A program made the translations under genes and the position numbers. Of a stretch of 10,056 nucleotides of DNA, positions 1 through 6,986 are shown one piece after another. The notes under the pieces are model-generated. The model made no database searches, was not told where the DNA came from, and worked only from the letters and a program-made list of their open reading frames with translations. Numbering within the stretch: position 1 is the first letter of the stretch; every line of letters starts with the position of its first letter. Source of the stretch: Chloroflexota bacterium (lineage in GTDB: Bacteria > Chloroflexota > UBA6077 > CF-72); the NCBI GenBank assembly GCA_019247135.1, contig JAFAPL010000158.1, positions 1-10,056 of the forward strand, written 5' to 3'.

Positions 1-2
1 TC

Positions 3-1286
3 GGCCTGGTCGCCTTCGTCGGGATCGTGGCTAGCCTGCCGTTCGGCGTCATCCCCGTTCAGATTGCCGGTGCGCAGCTCACACTCATCGACGCGGTGAT
101 GATCGCGACCTTCTCAGCCGTCCTCGCGCGAGCCCTCTTCGGGGGGGTCAGCATCAACCTGAGCTGGCCTGGACCAGCCCTTCTCGCATTCACCGCCATC
201 GCATGTGTCGCCTTCATCGCCGGGGGCGCCGCCGAGCCGATCCCGCCCGAGTTGTTCCGCCGATTTGGCAAGCTGCTGGCCAGCGTCCTCTTCTTCTTCA
301 TTGCCACCGCGCTACTTACGACCGCCTCCAGAATGATCACGCTCGCGCGCGCGTTGATCGTCGGGGGCGCCGTTCAGGGCGCGCTCGGCACACTGCTCAT
401 GCTGCTTTCGCCCGCAACGCAACTGACGTTGCTGAGCGCGCTCGTGGTCGTCGGTTATCCCAGCACCGAAATCCTGCGGTACGTGCCGGGTCCGAATAAC
501 ACGTATACCACCCAGTTGCGCGCCATCGGCACCTCGGTCGATCCGAACGTGTTCGGCGGAACCCTGATGCTGGCGCTGGTCCTGGCAGCCGTGCAGCTCG
601 CGGCATCCAGGCCAGTGCTGCCGCGGTTCGTTCTGTTCCTGCTGCTCGTCCCGATAGCGACGGGAGTCGTGCTCAGCCTGTCGCGTGCAAGCTGGCTGGG
701 ACTCGGGTGTGGCCTGTTGCTGGCCGGCTGTCTGCGGTACCGGCGCATCATCGTCGTGGCCCTCGTGTGCGGGGTTGCAGTTCTCGTCAGTCCCGTCGGC
801 CAGGACCTGATTGCACGCTTCATCGGAGGATTTTCCGCGGCGGATCCGGCGACAGCGTTCCGGCTGGGCGAATACTTCAATGCGGTCGTTCTGATCCAGC
901 GGTATCCATGGCTCGGGATAGGCTTTGGGCTATCGCCCGATATCGACGTGACCGCGGGCGTCTCCAGCGTGTACCTGCTGGTCGCGGAACAAACAGGCTT
1001 GCTCGGACTGCTCGCGTATCTGCTGGTGGTGCTGGGCATCTGGTGGCGTGGTGCGCGCAACCTGGCCGCGGTCGACGACCGCCAGCTTCAGGGTCTGCGT
1101 ACTGCTTACCTCGCGGCTATCACCGGCGCGCTCGTGACGGGGACGCTCGATCACTACTTCGCGAACATCGCGTTTCCGCACGCCGTCGCGTTGTTCTGGC
1201 TGTACGCCGCGGGACTATTCGCCGTCTCGTCGACTATTTGCCAGGTGTCGCGGTCACGTTCGCTCCCTTGGGGGGAATCAAGATGA
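3..1286 (+). CDS. O-antigen ligase / Wzy_C-type polysaccharide polymerase membrane protein (5' partial)
   Basis: This is a polytopic membrane protein of the O-antigen ligase/polymerase superfamily, whose members join or polymerise lipid-linked glycans on the outer face of the membrane. The frame is open to the left edge, so the true start is probably upstream. A GTG at 27 (419 aa) is possible, but no ribosome binding site supports it. Most of the protein is hydrophobic helices. Family-like features, numbered from 27, are a DPN element near 172-174 (SVDPNVFGG), the SRASWLG segment at 219-225 at a helix start, a periplasmic-type loop, and YPWLGIGFG at 293-301, matching the P-x-x-G-x-G hallmark before the last helices. 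Strongly hydrophobic helices follow to about 400, then a short basic tail. The 3' end overlaps the convergent LysM gene by 53 bp. Superfamily assignment is good; which glycan it handles cannot be told. Confidence 0.82.
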   Translation, partial: GLVAFVGIVASLPFGVIPVQIAGAQLTLIDAVMIATFSAVLARALFGGVSINLSWPGPALLAFTAIACVAFIAGGAAEPIPPELFRRFGKLLASVLFFFIATALLTTASRMITLARALIVGGAVQGALGTLLMLLSPATQLTLLSALVVVGYPSTEILRYVPGPNNTYTTQLRAIGTSVDPNVFGGTLMLALVLAAVQLAASRPVLPRFVLFLLLVPIATGVVLSLSRASWLGLGCGLLLAGCLRYRRIIVVALVCGVAVLVSPVGQDLIARFIGGFSAADPATAFRLGEYFNAVVLIQRYPWLGIGFGLSPDIDVTAGVSSVYLLVAEQTGLLGLLAYLLVVLGIWWRGARNLAAVDDRQLQGLRTAYLAAITGALVTGTLDHYFANIAFPHAVALFWLYAAGLFAVSSTICQVSRSRSLPWGESR

Positions 1287-1983
1287 CTTGCCCGGGGCTG
1301 ACGCTCGCGGTCGCCAGATCACTCGCCTCGGCGATCGCGGAGCCAGAGACGCCGTTGCGCGCCGCGATGTCGTCGAGCGTCTCGCCGGCTTGAACCCGGT
1401 ACAGCGTGCCATTCTGGTTCGGAATCGTCAGCACCTGGCCGACACGTAACTGGTCGGGATTTTGCAGCCCACTCGCCTGGGCGATGCTCGAGACCGAAAC
1501 ACCGTACGTATTGGCGATTGCGTGCAGGTTGTCGCCGGGCTGGACGCGATAGGCCCGGTAAGGACCACCCGTGGGCGCGGGTGCGCTCGTCGGCGCGGCA
1601 GCAGCCGCGCTGCCAGCCGATGCGGCCGTCGGCGTGGTCGTCGCAATCGTCGTGGCAATGGAGCTCGTGGTTGCGGCAGAAGCAGGCGCGCTGGTCGGCG
1701 CCGCTGTCGCCACGACGGTCGGTGCAGCGGTCGCCAGCGCCGTCGGCGGGGTAGTCGGCAGGGGCGTCGAAACAGCTGTTGCCAGCAGGATCGGTCCGGC
1801 CGCCGGGGCCGCAACTGGCCGCCGCGTGCTACTCACGATCTCGCTGGCTACGGCGACAGCCGTCAGCGGCACCAGCCCGAGCAGCAACACGGCCAACCAG
1901 CGTCGCCGTGCCCACGCAGCGCCTCGCGCCGAGCGGATTGCCTGCTCTCGGCGAGTAACCGGTGGCTGAAAGGGTCGAGGCAC
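1234..1983 (-). CDS. Membrane-anchored protein with two LysM domains
   Basis: About 249 aa from the proposed GTG at 1983. A basic N-terminus (RRR before WLAVLLLGLVPLTAVAVA) forms one membrane helix at about residues 29-46, acting as an anchor or uncleaved signal. An Ala/Thr/Pro/Ser-rich low-complexity stalk runs to about residue 138. Two LysM domains follow, at about 145-189 (YRVQPGDNLHAIA to VLTIP) and 195-238 (YRVQAGETLDDIA to VILIP). LysM binds N-acetylglucosamine-containing glycans, usually peptidoglycan, so this is probably a surface protein that binds cell wall or exopolysaccharide; no catalytic domain is present. The frame stays open to an ATG at 2169, but that would overlap the divergent gene at 2054 by more than 100 bp and adds residues unlike a membrane protein, so a start near 1983 (GGGG about 10 nt upstream) is preferred; a TTG at 1998 is an alternative. 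The final LysM codons lie in the overlap with the ligase gene. Confidence 0.85.
   Translation of the reverse strand: MPRPFQPPVTRREQAIRSARGAAWARRRWLAVLLLGLVPLTAVAVASEIVSSTRRPVAAPAAGPILLATAVSTPLPTTPPTALATAAPTVVATAAPTSAPASAATTSSIATTIATTTPTAASAGSAAAAAPTSAPAPTGGPYRAYRVQPGDNLHAIANTYGVSVSSIAQASGLQNPDQLRVGQVLTIPNQNGTLYRVQAGETLDDIAARNGVSGSAIAEASDLATASVSPGQVILIPPKGANVTATPGK
1571..1825 (-). repeat. Low-complexity Ala/Thr/Pro stalk region
   Basis: This part of the LysM gene encodes a stalk made almost entirely of Ala, Thr, Pro, Ser and Val, with short irregular repeats such as TAAPT and APTSAPA. On the DNA it appears as recurring GTCGGCG/GTCGCC words. Such stalks typically span a cell wall or hold a binding domain off the membrane. 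The repeats are degenerate, not exact tandem copies. Confidence 0.6.
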
Positions 1984-2053
1984 TCGGGCGAGCCCCAATA
2001 CGATACAGAGGGTGTGCCGAATCAGCGTACTCGAACTCGGCCCACACTGATAC

Positions 2054-2530
2054 GTGATCGTCGCATGGACTGGGCACCGCCCTGACGTCTTCGATGCCCC
2101 GCTCGTCGCGCGGACAGCCGTCCAGGAGGCTGCCGCCGAGCTGCACTCGAGCGCTACCCGCTTTCTCATGGGAGGTCAGCGCGGTGTGGACACCTGGGCT
2201 GCGCTGGCAGCAATCTCGCTCGGGCTGCCATTCGCGTTGATCCTCCCGTGTCCGCCCGAGCGGTTCAGGGCGGACTGGTCAGCAGAGGACCGCGCGACGC
2301 TCGATCACACGTTGCGGCACGCGATCAGCGTGGAGGTTGCGCATGGCTACACCGAGCGCAATCGCCGTCTCGCTGTCTCGGCAGGCCTGCTGGTTGCCGT
2401 CTGGACAGGCACACGCGGCGGCGGCACCGAAGAGACCATCGGCTTCGCGCGTGGGGCCGGCGTACCGGTGCACGAAATCCGCCTCCGCCCGGCGAACGGC
2501 GCGGAGCTCCTGCGTGGCCGCGGCATCTGA
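2054..2530 (+). CDS. SLOG-superfamily (DUF1273/YpsA-like) protein
   Basis: A 158-aa single-domain protein starting at a GTG; an in-frame TGA lies two codons upstream, so the frame cannot extend further. It has the layout of the SLOG Rossmann-like fold in the DUF1273/YpsA group: an N-terminal strand leading into TGHRP (6-10), the glycine turn GGQRGVD (40-46), a helix and strand SLGLPFALILPCP, the ERNRRLA segment (101-107), and a second glycine-rich loop GTRGGGTEETI (119-129) before a final strand. SLOG domains bind nucleotides or nucleotide-derived ligands; some act as sensors in conflict systems, while others such as YpsA and lonely-guy-type proteins stand alone. No effector domain or obvious partner is fused or adjacent. 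It is divergent from the LysM gene (70 bp) and its stop lies 5 bp from that of the convergent reductase gene. The ligand is unknown. Confidence 0.75.
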   Translation: MIVAWTGHRPDVFDAPLVARTAVQEAAAELHSSATRFLMGGQRGVDTWAALAAISLGLPFALILPCPPERFRADWSAEDRATLDHTLRHAISVEVAHGYTERNRRLAVSAGLLVAVWTGTRGGGTEETIGFARGAGVPVHEIRLRPANGAELLRGRGI

Positions 2531-2535
2531 AGCGT

Positions 2536-3258
2536 TCAGTCGGGCTCGCCGCGGGTGGCGTTGGGGCGTCCGCGTCCCCAGTACGCCTTCGCTGAGATCC
2601 GCTCGGCGGGTACGCCACGCGCGAGAGCAGCCTCCTTGAGCGTCGCTACGACCCGGACTTCGCCCGCAATGTAGATGTGGCCCTGGCCAGGCGGCAGCTC
2701 GGCGCGCTGGAGTGCCTGGAGTAATTGCGCTCGCTCGCGGTGCAGCCACTCCACCTCGTGCTGGGCCTTGTGCGGCAGCTCGTCGTCGCGATCGGTGACT
2801 TCGATAACTGCTCTGGCAGCGACATTCGCAGGCACGGCTTCGAGCATGACGAGGCTCGCGGGCGCCGCGCTTTCGTCGCCGAAGAAGTAGTGCCATTCGG
2901 CATCTGGATCGAGAAAGATCTTGCCGCGTGGGCCCACCCCGTCGATGCGTATCCCTTGCGTGGCGTTCGCGGCCCATCGTGCACCAGGGCCGTCGACGCC
3001 GTGCGCGACGATATTCAGCTCGAGTGTTGCTGCCTGCGAGTCGTGCGACCGAATGGTGTATCGACGACTGAGCGGTCGGCCGCTCTGCTCGCCAAGCACG
3101 AGCATGACGTCCTGCCCGGGCTGGTAGCTGAAATTCCTGAGGGCCGCTCCACCCAGGACAATCCGGCGCATGCGCGGCCCGAGATCCTCGACCGCCTGCA
3201 CCTCGAGGTCCAACGGCTGTACGCCGGGAATGCTGAGCAGCGTCGCGGGTACGGCCAT
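2536..3258 (-). CDS. Siderophore-interacting protein (FAD/NAD(P)H-dependent ferric reductase-like)
   Basis: A 240-aa soluble flavoprotein of the siderophore-interacting (SIP/ViuB) family. Characterised members reduce ferric siderophores in the cytoplasm to release iron. Visible features in order: a beta-barrel FAD-binding domain with RRYTIR (65-70), the flavin-binding R-x-Y-[ST] signature; the family segment HGVDGPGARWA (87-97); GDESAAPA (127-134) opening the NAD(P)H domain; YIAGE (196-200); and the C-terminal KAYWGRGRPN (224-233), matching the Y-W-x-x-G-x-x-N end typical of SIP. Length is near the family norm. The ATG at 3258 has only a weak AGG upstream, with a TATGCT -10-like box 8 nt before it. 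No siderophore synthesis or ABC uptake gene is nearby; the divergent MFS gene starts 70 bp away but is not of an obvious siderophore type. Family assignment is firm, the physiological substrate inferred. Confidence 0.88.
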   Translation of the reverse strand: MAVPATLLSIPGVQPLDLEVQAVEDLGPRMRRIVLGGAALRNFSYQPGQDVMLVLGEQSGRPLSRRYTIRSHDSQAATLELNIVAHGVDGPGARWAANATQGIRIDGVGPRGKIFLDPDAEWHYFFGDESAAPASLVMLEAVPANVAARAVIEVTDRDDELPHKAQHEVEWLHRERAQLLQALQRAELPPGQGHIYIAGEVRVVATLKEAALARGVPAERISAKAYWGRGRPNATRGEPD

Positions 3259-3266
3259 CAGCCTAG

Positions 3267-3272
3267 AGCATA
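3267..3272 (-). promoter_or_regulatory. Putative -10 box of the siderophore-interacting gene
   Basis: TATGCT on the minus strand lies 8 nt upstream of the ATG at 3258, which would give a transcript with almost no leader. No -35 match is evident. It lies in the 70-bp divergent gap shared with the MFS gene, which has its own TAGACT at 3312-3317, 11 nt before its ATG. Support is short-motif and position only. Confidence 0.3.
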
Positions 3273-3328
3273 CGGGCTACTCTCCGGGAATTGCGGAACC
3301 ATTTCGGTCGTTAGACTGCCTGAGCCCT

Positions 3329-4594
3329 ATGCGCACGCTGCACTACGCATGGATCGTCGCCGCGGTCACCTTCCTCGCCCTTCTGAGCTCGGCCGGCATC
3401 GGCGCCACCAGCGCGGTGCTCGTCCTGCCGCTCGAGCGCGAGTTCGGCTGGGATCGGGCCACGATCTCACTCGCACTCTCGATCAACCTGCTGTTGTTCG
3501 GTCTGTGTGGCCCATTCGCTGGCGCGATCATGGCGCGCTTCGGGGTCCGCCGCGTCATGCTCGGCGCCCTGACCACGCTCGCCATCGCCGTCACTCTCAG
3601 CGGCTTCATGCAAGCAGCCTGGCAGCTGCTTCTGCTGTGGGGCGTGTTCGTGGGCCTGGGCTCTGGAGCGATGGCGCTCGTACTCGGCGCGACCGTGGCG
3701 ACGCGCTGGTTCGTGAAACGCCGCGGACTCGTCACCGGCCTGTTTGCCGCCAGTACCGCGACCGGTCAGTTGATCTTTCTGCCCGTCCAGGCGGCGATCA
3801 TCGAGACTGTCGGCTGGCGCACTGCGGTCTGGCTCGTGGGCGGCGTCGCGTTGGCTGTTGCCGTGATCGTCGGGCTGTTCATGCGCGACGATCCCGAGCA
3901 AATCGGACAGAACCCGTACGGCGCAACCGCGGCCACGCCGACGCAGGCCGTCACGGGCAATCCGTTCAATGTGGCGGTTCAGGCCCTCTTCGACGGCGCG
4001 CGGACGGCCGACTTCTGGCTCCTGGCGGGCAGCTTCGCCATCTGTGGCGCCACCACTTCTGGGCTCGTCCGTGTTCACCTGATCCCGTTCTCGGTCGACC
4101 ACGGGCTGGCGGAAGTGACCGCGGCCGGCATGCTGGCGACCATGGGCATGTTCGACATGGTCGGGACGACGGTCTCGGGTTGGCTGTCCGACCGGGTCGA
4201 CCCTCGCAAACTGCTGACCTGGTACTACACCTTGCGCGGGCTAGCACTCTTTTTCCTGCCGGCTGCCTTCGATGCGGGCGTACCCGCGCTTGCGGCATTC
4301 GTGATCTTCTACGGCCTCGATTGGGTGGCTACCGTGCCGCCAACCGTGAAGCTCGTGAGCGAACGGTTCGGCAAAGAACGTATCGGGCCGGTCTTCGGTT
4401 GGATCTTCGCCGCGCACCAGTTAGGCGGATCGGTGGCTGCTTTCGGCGCGGGCGCGGTTCACACGTGGCTCGGCGACTATCTGGTCGCCTTCATGACGGC
4501 CGGGGCACTGTGCCTGCTCGCGGCCGGCATGGTCATCGCCATTGGCGGTCGGCGGCTCAGGCCGGCCAGGCGGCTAGAGCAACAGCTGGCCTAG
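3329..4594 (+). CDS. MFS transporter, monocarboxylate / oxalate-formate antiporter-like
   Basis: A 421-aa major facilitator superfamily protein with about twelve hydrophobic helices in two halves. Loop motifs are GAIMARFGVRR (65-75) and its second-half counterpart SGWLSDRVDPRK (283-294), both variants of MFS motif A. The segment RWFVKRRGLVTGLFAASTATG (126-146) after helix 4 is typical of the monocarboxylate and OFA-type branch, which moves small organic acids. The central loop carries DDPEQIGQNPYG (187-198). The ATG at 3329 was chosen because MRTLHYAWIVAAVTF opens directly into helix 1; an in-frame ATG at 3170 would add 53 residues translated from antisense of the neighbouring reductase gene. 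The 3' end overlaps the convergent SelA-like gene by 21 bp. Given the neighbouring sugar-acid operon, a carboxylate substrate is a reasonable inference; transport direction and specificity are unknown. Confidence 0.87.
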   Translation: MRTLHYAWIVAAVTFLALLSSAGIGATSAVLVLPLEREFGWDRATISLALSINLLLFGLCGPFAGAIMARFGVRRVMLGALTTLAIAVTLSGFMQAAWQLLLLWGVFVGLGSGAMALVLGATVATRWFVKRRGLVTGLFAASTATGQLIFLPVQAAIIETVGWRTAVWLVGGVALAVAVIVGLFMRDDPEQIGQNPYGATAATPTQAVTGNPFNVAVQALFDGARTADFWLLAGSFAICGATTSGLVRVHLIPFSVDHGLAEVTAAGMLATMGMFDMVGTTVSGWLSDRVDPRKLLTWYYTLRGLALFFLPAAFDAGVPALAAFVIFYGLDWVATVPPTVKLVSERFGKERIGPVFGWIFAAHQLGGSVAAFGAGAVHTWLGDYLVAFMTAGALCLLAAGMVIAIGGRRLRPARRLEQQLA

Positions 4595-5701
4595 GCGCGA
4601 CGCGACAACGCCGTCGTCGTCCGGTCGCAGGGTGACGGGATTTACGAGCACGGCCCTGTCGCCATCGCGACCGACCGCGATCGCGGGAGTTCCCGTCCAC
4701 AGTCCATCAACGACTTGCTGGACGTTCTGACGCGCTGAGCCCGCGTCGATATCGACGCGCAGCACCCGCGGGCCGGGCCCGTCAGCCTTCTGAATGCTCA
4801 ACGACACGCCGGGAGCGCCGCGCAGCTCGCTCGCCATTGCGTCTAGCCGACGCTCATACCCGGCGATCCGCGCGTCGTGATCCGTCTCGAGCCATTCCTG
4901 CAGAGCGGTAACCACAGCCACGATCGTCTGGCGATCGACTTTGAGGGGTCGGCCGAAACTCTTCTCCCAATCGCTGGTTTCGAAGGCGATGAACCCGTTG
5001 TGCACGGCCGCGTCCACGAGCTCTTTGCGCCCGCACAGAATCCCTGACGCGTTCAACGCGCCGAGATATTTCGCGCCGAAGGCGATCAGGTCCGCACCAC
5101 GGCGGGGATAGCTCTTGAACAATTCGATCGGATAGATACGCCCCGCCGCATCCACGAGCACGGGCACGTTTGCGGCATGAGCCACTCGTATGGTCTCGTC
5201 GAGGGACAACGTACCCGGTGCGCCTTCGAGATGCGCGGGATACAGCACGCAGGCGATTTTGTCGCCACCGAGCGATGCGGCAAGCTCCGAGGGTGCAACT
5301 TCGCGCAAATGCGCGCCGCTCACGGTGACCGCGCGCTCGTAGTGGTAACGGTGGCCGGTCTGAATCAACACCGTGTCTTTGAGTCCACGCGTGTCAGGCA
5401 GCTGGGCGACCTTGTCGGGGTCGCCGCGCGTGATGCAGGCGGCCGTGCCAAGTGTCAGTGCGGCGGCGGCGCCAGGCGTTACGTACGCCGCCTCCGCTCC
5501 CAGCAGCTCCGCGATGACGACCCCCGAACGCTCGAGCAGTTGCTGCATATCCACGTAGTACTGCTCGGAATCCAGCATCGCCTGGTGCACGCGTGCGGAT
5601 GGAGTTGAGCCACCAAGGACGGTGTTGTTGCCACGCGCATTGATGATTGGTCGTGCGCCGAGCTGCTCGAAGACGCCTCTTGCCGCGGCTGTCGCTGACA
5701 T
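4574..5701 (-). CDS. SelA-like PLP-dependent enzyme (fold type I, function unassigned)
   Basis: A 375-aa fold-type I pyridoxal-phosphate enzyme of the selenocysteine-synthase-related group, which includes D-glucosaminate-6-phosphate ammonia-lyase-like and other uncharacterised enzymes. The N-terminal INARGNNTVLGGS (20-32) matches the family's I-N-A-x-G-x-x-T-x-L-G-G start. YVTPGAAAAL (73-82) is the phosphate-binding region, RYHYERAV (118-125) the cofactor-stacking region, and VDAAG (183-187) supplies the Asp for the pyridine nitrogen. FGAKYLGALNASG (208-220) carries the likely Schiff-base lysine, K211. True SelA is about 460 aa and is unlikely here: the protein is short and no selB or selenocysteine tRNA gene is visible. 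It begins 9 bp after the stop of the upstream enolase-superfamily gene, so the two are co-transcribed and probably share a pathway. Elimination or dehydration of an amino-sugar acid or hydroxy-amino acid is a plausible but unproven role. There is no strong ribosome binding site. Confidence 0.8.
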   Translation of the reverse strand: MSATAAARGVFEQLGARPIINARGNNTVLGGSTPSARVHQAMLDSEQYYVDMQQLLERSGVVIAELLGAEAAYVTPGAAAALTLGTAACITRGDPDKVAQLPDTRGLKDTVLIQTGHRYHYERAVTVSGAHLREVAPSELAASLGGDKIACVLYPAHLEGAPGTLSLDETIRVAHAANVPVLVDAAGRIYPIELFKSYPRRGADLIAFGAKYLGALNASGILCGRKELVDAAVHNGFIAFETSDWEKSFGRPLKVDRQTIVAVVTALQEWLETDHDARIAGYERRLDAMASELRGAPGVSLSIQKADGPGPRVLRVDIDAGSARQNVQQVVDGLWTGTPAIAVGRDGDRAVLVNPVTLRPDDDGVVASRLGQLLL

Positions 5702-5710
5702 GGCGCAACT

Positions 5711-6877
5711 CTACTCGTAGACGACGTGGTCTGTCGTGTTGGCGCGGACCCAGTCCCAATCCACGGGTGCACCGAGGCCGGGTCCGGTGGGCACGGGCAC
5801 GTGCCCGCGTGCGTCCACGGATTCCAGCTCGTCCGAATAGTCGCATGCATACACGGTCGGCTTCGTCCGCTTCAGGCGCGGATGCAACAGCCCGAGCTCG
5901 TAGTAGTTGGTGTTGCGCACCGCGGCCATGCAGTGTCGATGCGCGGGGCCTGGCGCGTGGATTTCAACGTCCAGCCCGAAGCCTTCGGCGGAATGTGCGA
6001 TTTTCATCAGCCCGGTGATGCCGCCGTCGTAGTCGGCGTCAGCGCGAACGAAGTCCGTGCCGTCCGAGACGATGTTGTCGACGTGCAGCTCGTGTCCTCG
6101 AATGTGCTCGCCGATCAGGATCGGCGTCTTGATGATCTGGCGCAGCTTACGGTGACCGAACGCCGAGATCCCACCGTCCTTGTAGGGATCCTCGAGCCAG
6201 AAGTAACGCGCCTCGTCACAGGCGAGCCCGACTTTGAGCGTGTCGCCCCAGCTGTTGTACTCGCACGCCGGGTCGATCATGAGATCCATAGCTGGCCCGA
6301 CCCCCTTGCGAGAGGCCAGTACGGTCGCCACCTCGCGTTGGATCGGACCGTTGCCCCAGCCATGGATTTTGAACGCCGGGTAGCCGATCTCCTTACACTG
6401 AACAGCAAACTCGGCGAAGGCCTCGGGTGTGCTCAGGCCGCCGTTGTCGTCGCCGTGGTACGTACTCGCATACGCAGGCAGGCTCGTCCGAAAGCCGCCG
6501 AGCAGTTGTGACACCGGCGCGTTGTACAGCTTGCCCGCGATGTCCCACAGACAAATGTCGACGGGGCCAATCCCCATGCGGTCATGTTTTCTCAGGCCAC
6601 GCTTGAGGTCGTTGTAAATGCGTTCGCGCTGCAGCGGGTCCTTACCCAGCAGGTAGCCGGCGCACATTCCGACTTCGGCATAGGACGCAGCGTTGCCGCC
6701 GACGTATTCGCCACAGATGCCAGCATCGGTGTCGATCGCCATGACGTAACCCGTGTGCCGCAAGCAATTGCCTGCCTGGTAGACCTGGTTGAAGCCGGCG
6801 TAGTCGACGCCCATGTCCGGGATCTCGTAAGTGAAGCGGTGGACAGTAACGCGAGTGATACGCAGCGCACGCGACAT
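5711..6877 (-). CDS. Enolase-superfamily (mandelate racemase/muconate lactonizing-like) sugar-acid dehydratase
   Basis: A 388-aa enolase-superfamily enzyme with an N-terminal capping domain (about 1-125) and a modified TIM barrel. Likely Mg2+ ligands are D202 (MIDPACEYN), E229 (WLEDP) and E257 (GEHIRG). The second-strand catalytic motif reads K170-I-H172, not the K-x-K of mandelate racemase. Strand 6 carries RADADYDGGIT (D280/D282) and strand 7 EIHAPGP with H307, a likely His-Asp dyad of the mandelate racemase subgroup. Most members with this layout dehydrate aldonic or aldaric acids to 2-keto-3-deoxy acids; the substrate cannot be read from sequence. It is the first gene of an operon with the SelA-like enzyme. 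The ATG at 6877 begins a normal family N-terminus and is preceded by TACGCT 6 nt upstream. Superfamily assignment is firm; dehydratase activity is an inference. Confidence 0.88.
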   Translation of the reverse strand: MSRALRITRVTVHRFTYEIPDMGVDYAGFNQVYQAGNCLRHTGYVMAIDTDAGICGEYVGGNAASYAEVGMCAGYLLGKDPLQRERIYNDLKRGLRKHDRMGIGPVDICLWDIAGKLYNAPVSQLLGGFRTSLPAYASTYHGDDNGGLSTPEAFAEFAVQCKEIGYPAFKIHGWGNGPIQREVATVLASRKGVGPAMDLMIDPACEYNSWGDTLKVGLACDEARYFWLEDPYKDGGISAFGHRKLRQIIKTPILIGEHIRGHELHVDNIVSDGTDFVRADADYDGGITGLMKIAHSAEGFGLDVEIHAPGPAHRHCMAAVRNTNYYELGLLHPRLKRTKPTVYACDYSDELESVDARGHVPVPTGPGLGAPVDWDWVRANTTDHVVYE

Positions 6878-6883
6878 GTGGCC

Positions 6884-6889
6884 AGCGTA
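6884..6889 (-). promoter_or_regulatory. Putative -10 box giving a leaderless enolase/SelA-like mRNA
   Basis: TACGCT on the minus strand, then 6 nt, then the ATG at 6877, is the spacing that places transcription start at the A of the ATG. The nearest Shine-Dalgarno-like word (GGAG) ends 12 nt from the ATG, too far to be good. There is no recognisable -35 box. Confidence 0.35.
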
Positions 6890-6974
6890 CTCCGCGAACG
6901 CTCCCGGGGCGGGGCTTGCGGACGACTTTCACGCCACCGGAGCGCCGCGAACTGTCCTTGCTATGGTTCAAGGT

Positions 6975-6986
6975 CATATGCATATG
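6975..6986. repeat. Perfect 12-bp palindrome CATATGCATATG over the glycosidase start
   Basis: CATATGCATATG is its own reverse complement and contains both candidate ATG codons of the glycosidase (6978 and 6984). AAGG at 6970-6973 just upstream is the likely ribosome binding site. The palindrome could be a repressor site over the translation start, or chance in an AT-rich start region. Confidence 0.5.

Noticed and set aside
455..1060. A 201-codon minus-strand open frame inside the ligase gene
   Set aside because: It is antisense to conserved ligase motifs (SRASWLG, YPWLGIGFG) and its Ser/Thr/Arg/Pro-rich translation shows no recognisable domain.
1984..2169. Upstream extension of the LysM protein to the ATG at 2169
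   Set aside because: It would overlap the divergent SLOG gene by over 100 bp. The added residues are Ser/Ala/Arg-rich and antisense to a conserved protein.
3170..3328. N-terminal 53-residue extension of the MFS protein
   Set aside because: It is translated from antisense of the reductase start region and gives no helix or motif. The ATG at 3329 leads straight into transmembrane helix 1.
2725..4635. A 636-codon plus-strand open frame across the reductase and MFS region
   Set aside because: It runs antisense through the well-supported reductase gene and out of frame through the MFS gene. Its translation is Arg/Gly/His-rich without domain motifs, the usual result of a GC-rich third-position shadow.
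4574..5701. Selenocysteine synthase (selA) itself
   Set aside because: The protein is much shorter than bacterial SelA, and no selB, selD or selenocysteine tRNA gene is visible nearby. SelA-related enzyme of other function is the safer call.
5726..6511. A 261-codon plus-strand open frame antisense to the enolase-superfamily gene
   Set aside because: The opposite strand carries all metal ligands and catalytic residues of the enolase fold, and the plus-strand translation has no motif, helix or signal.
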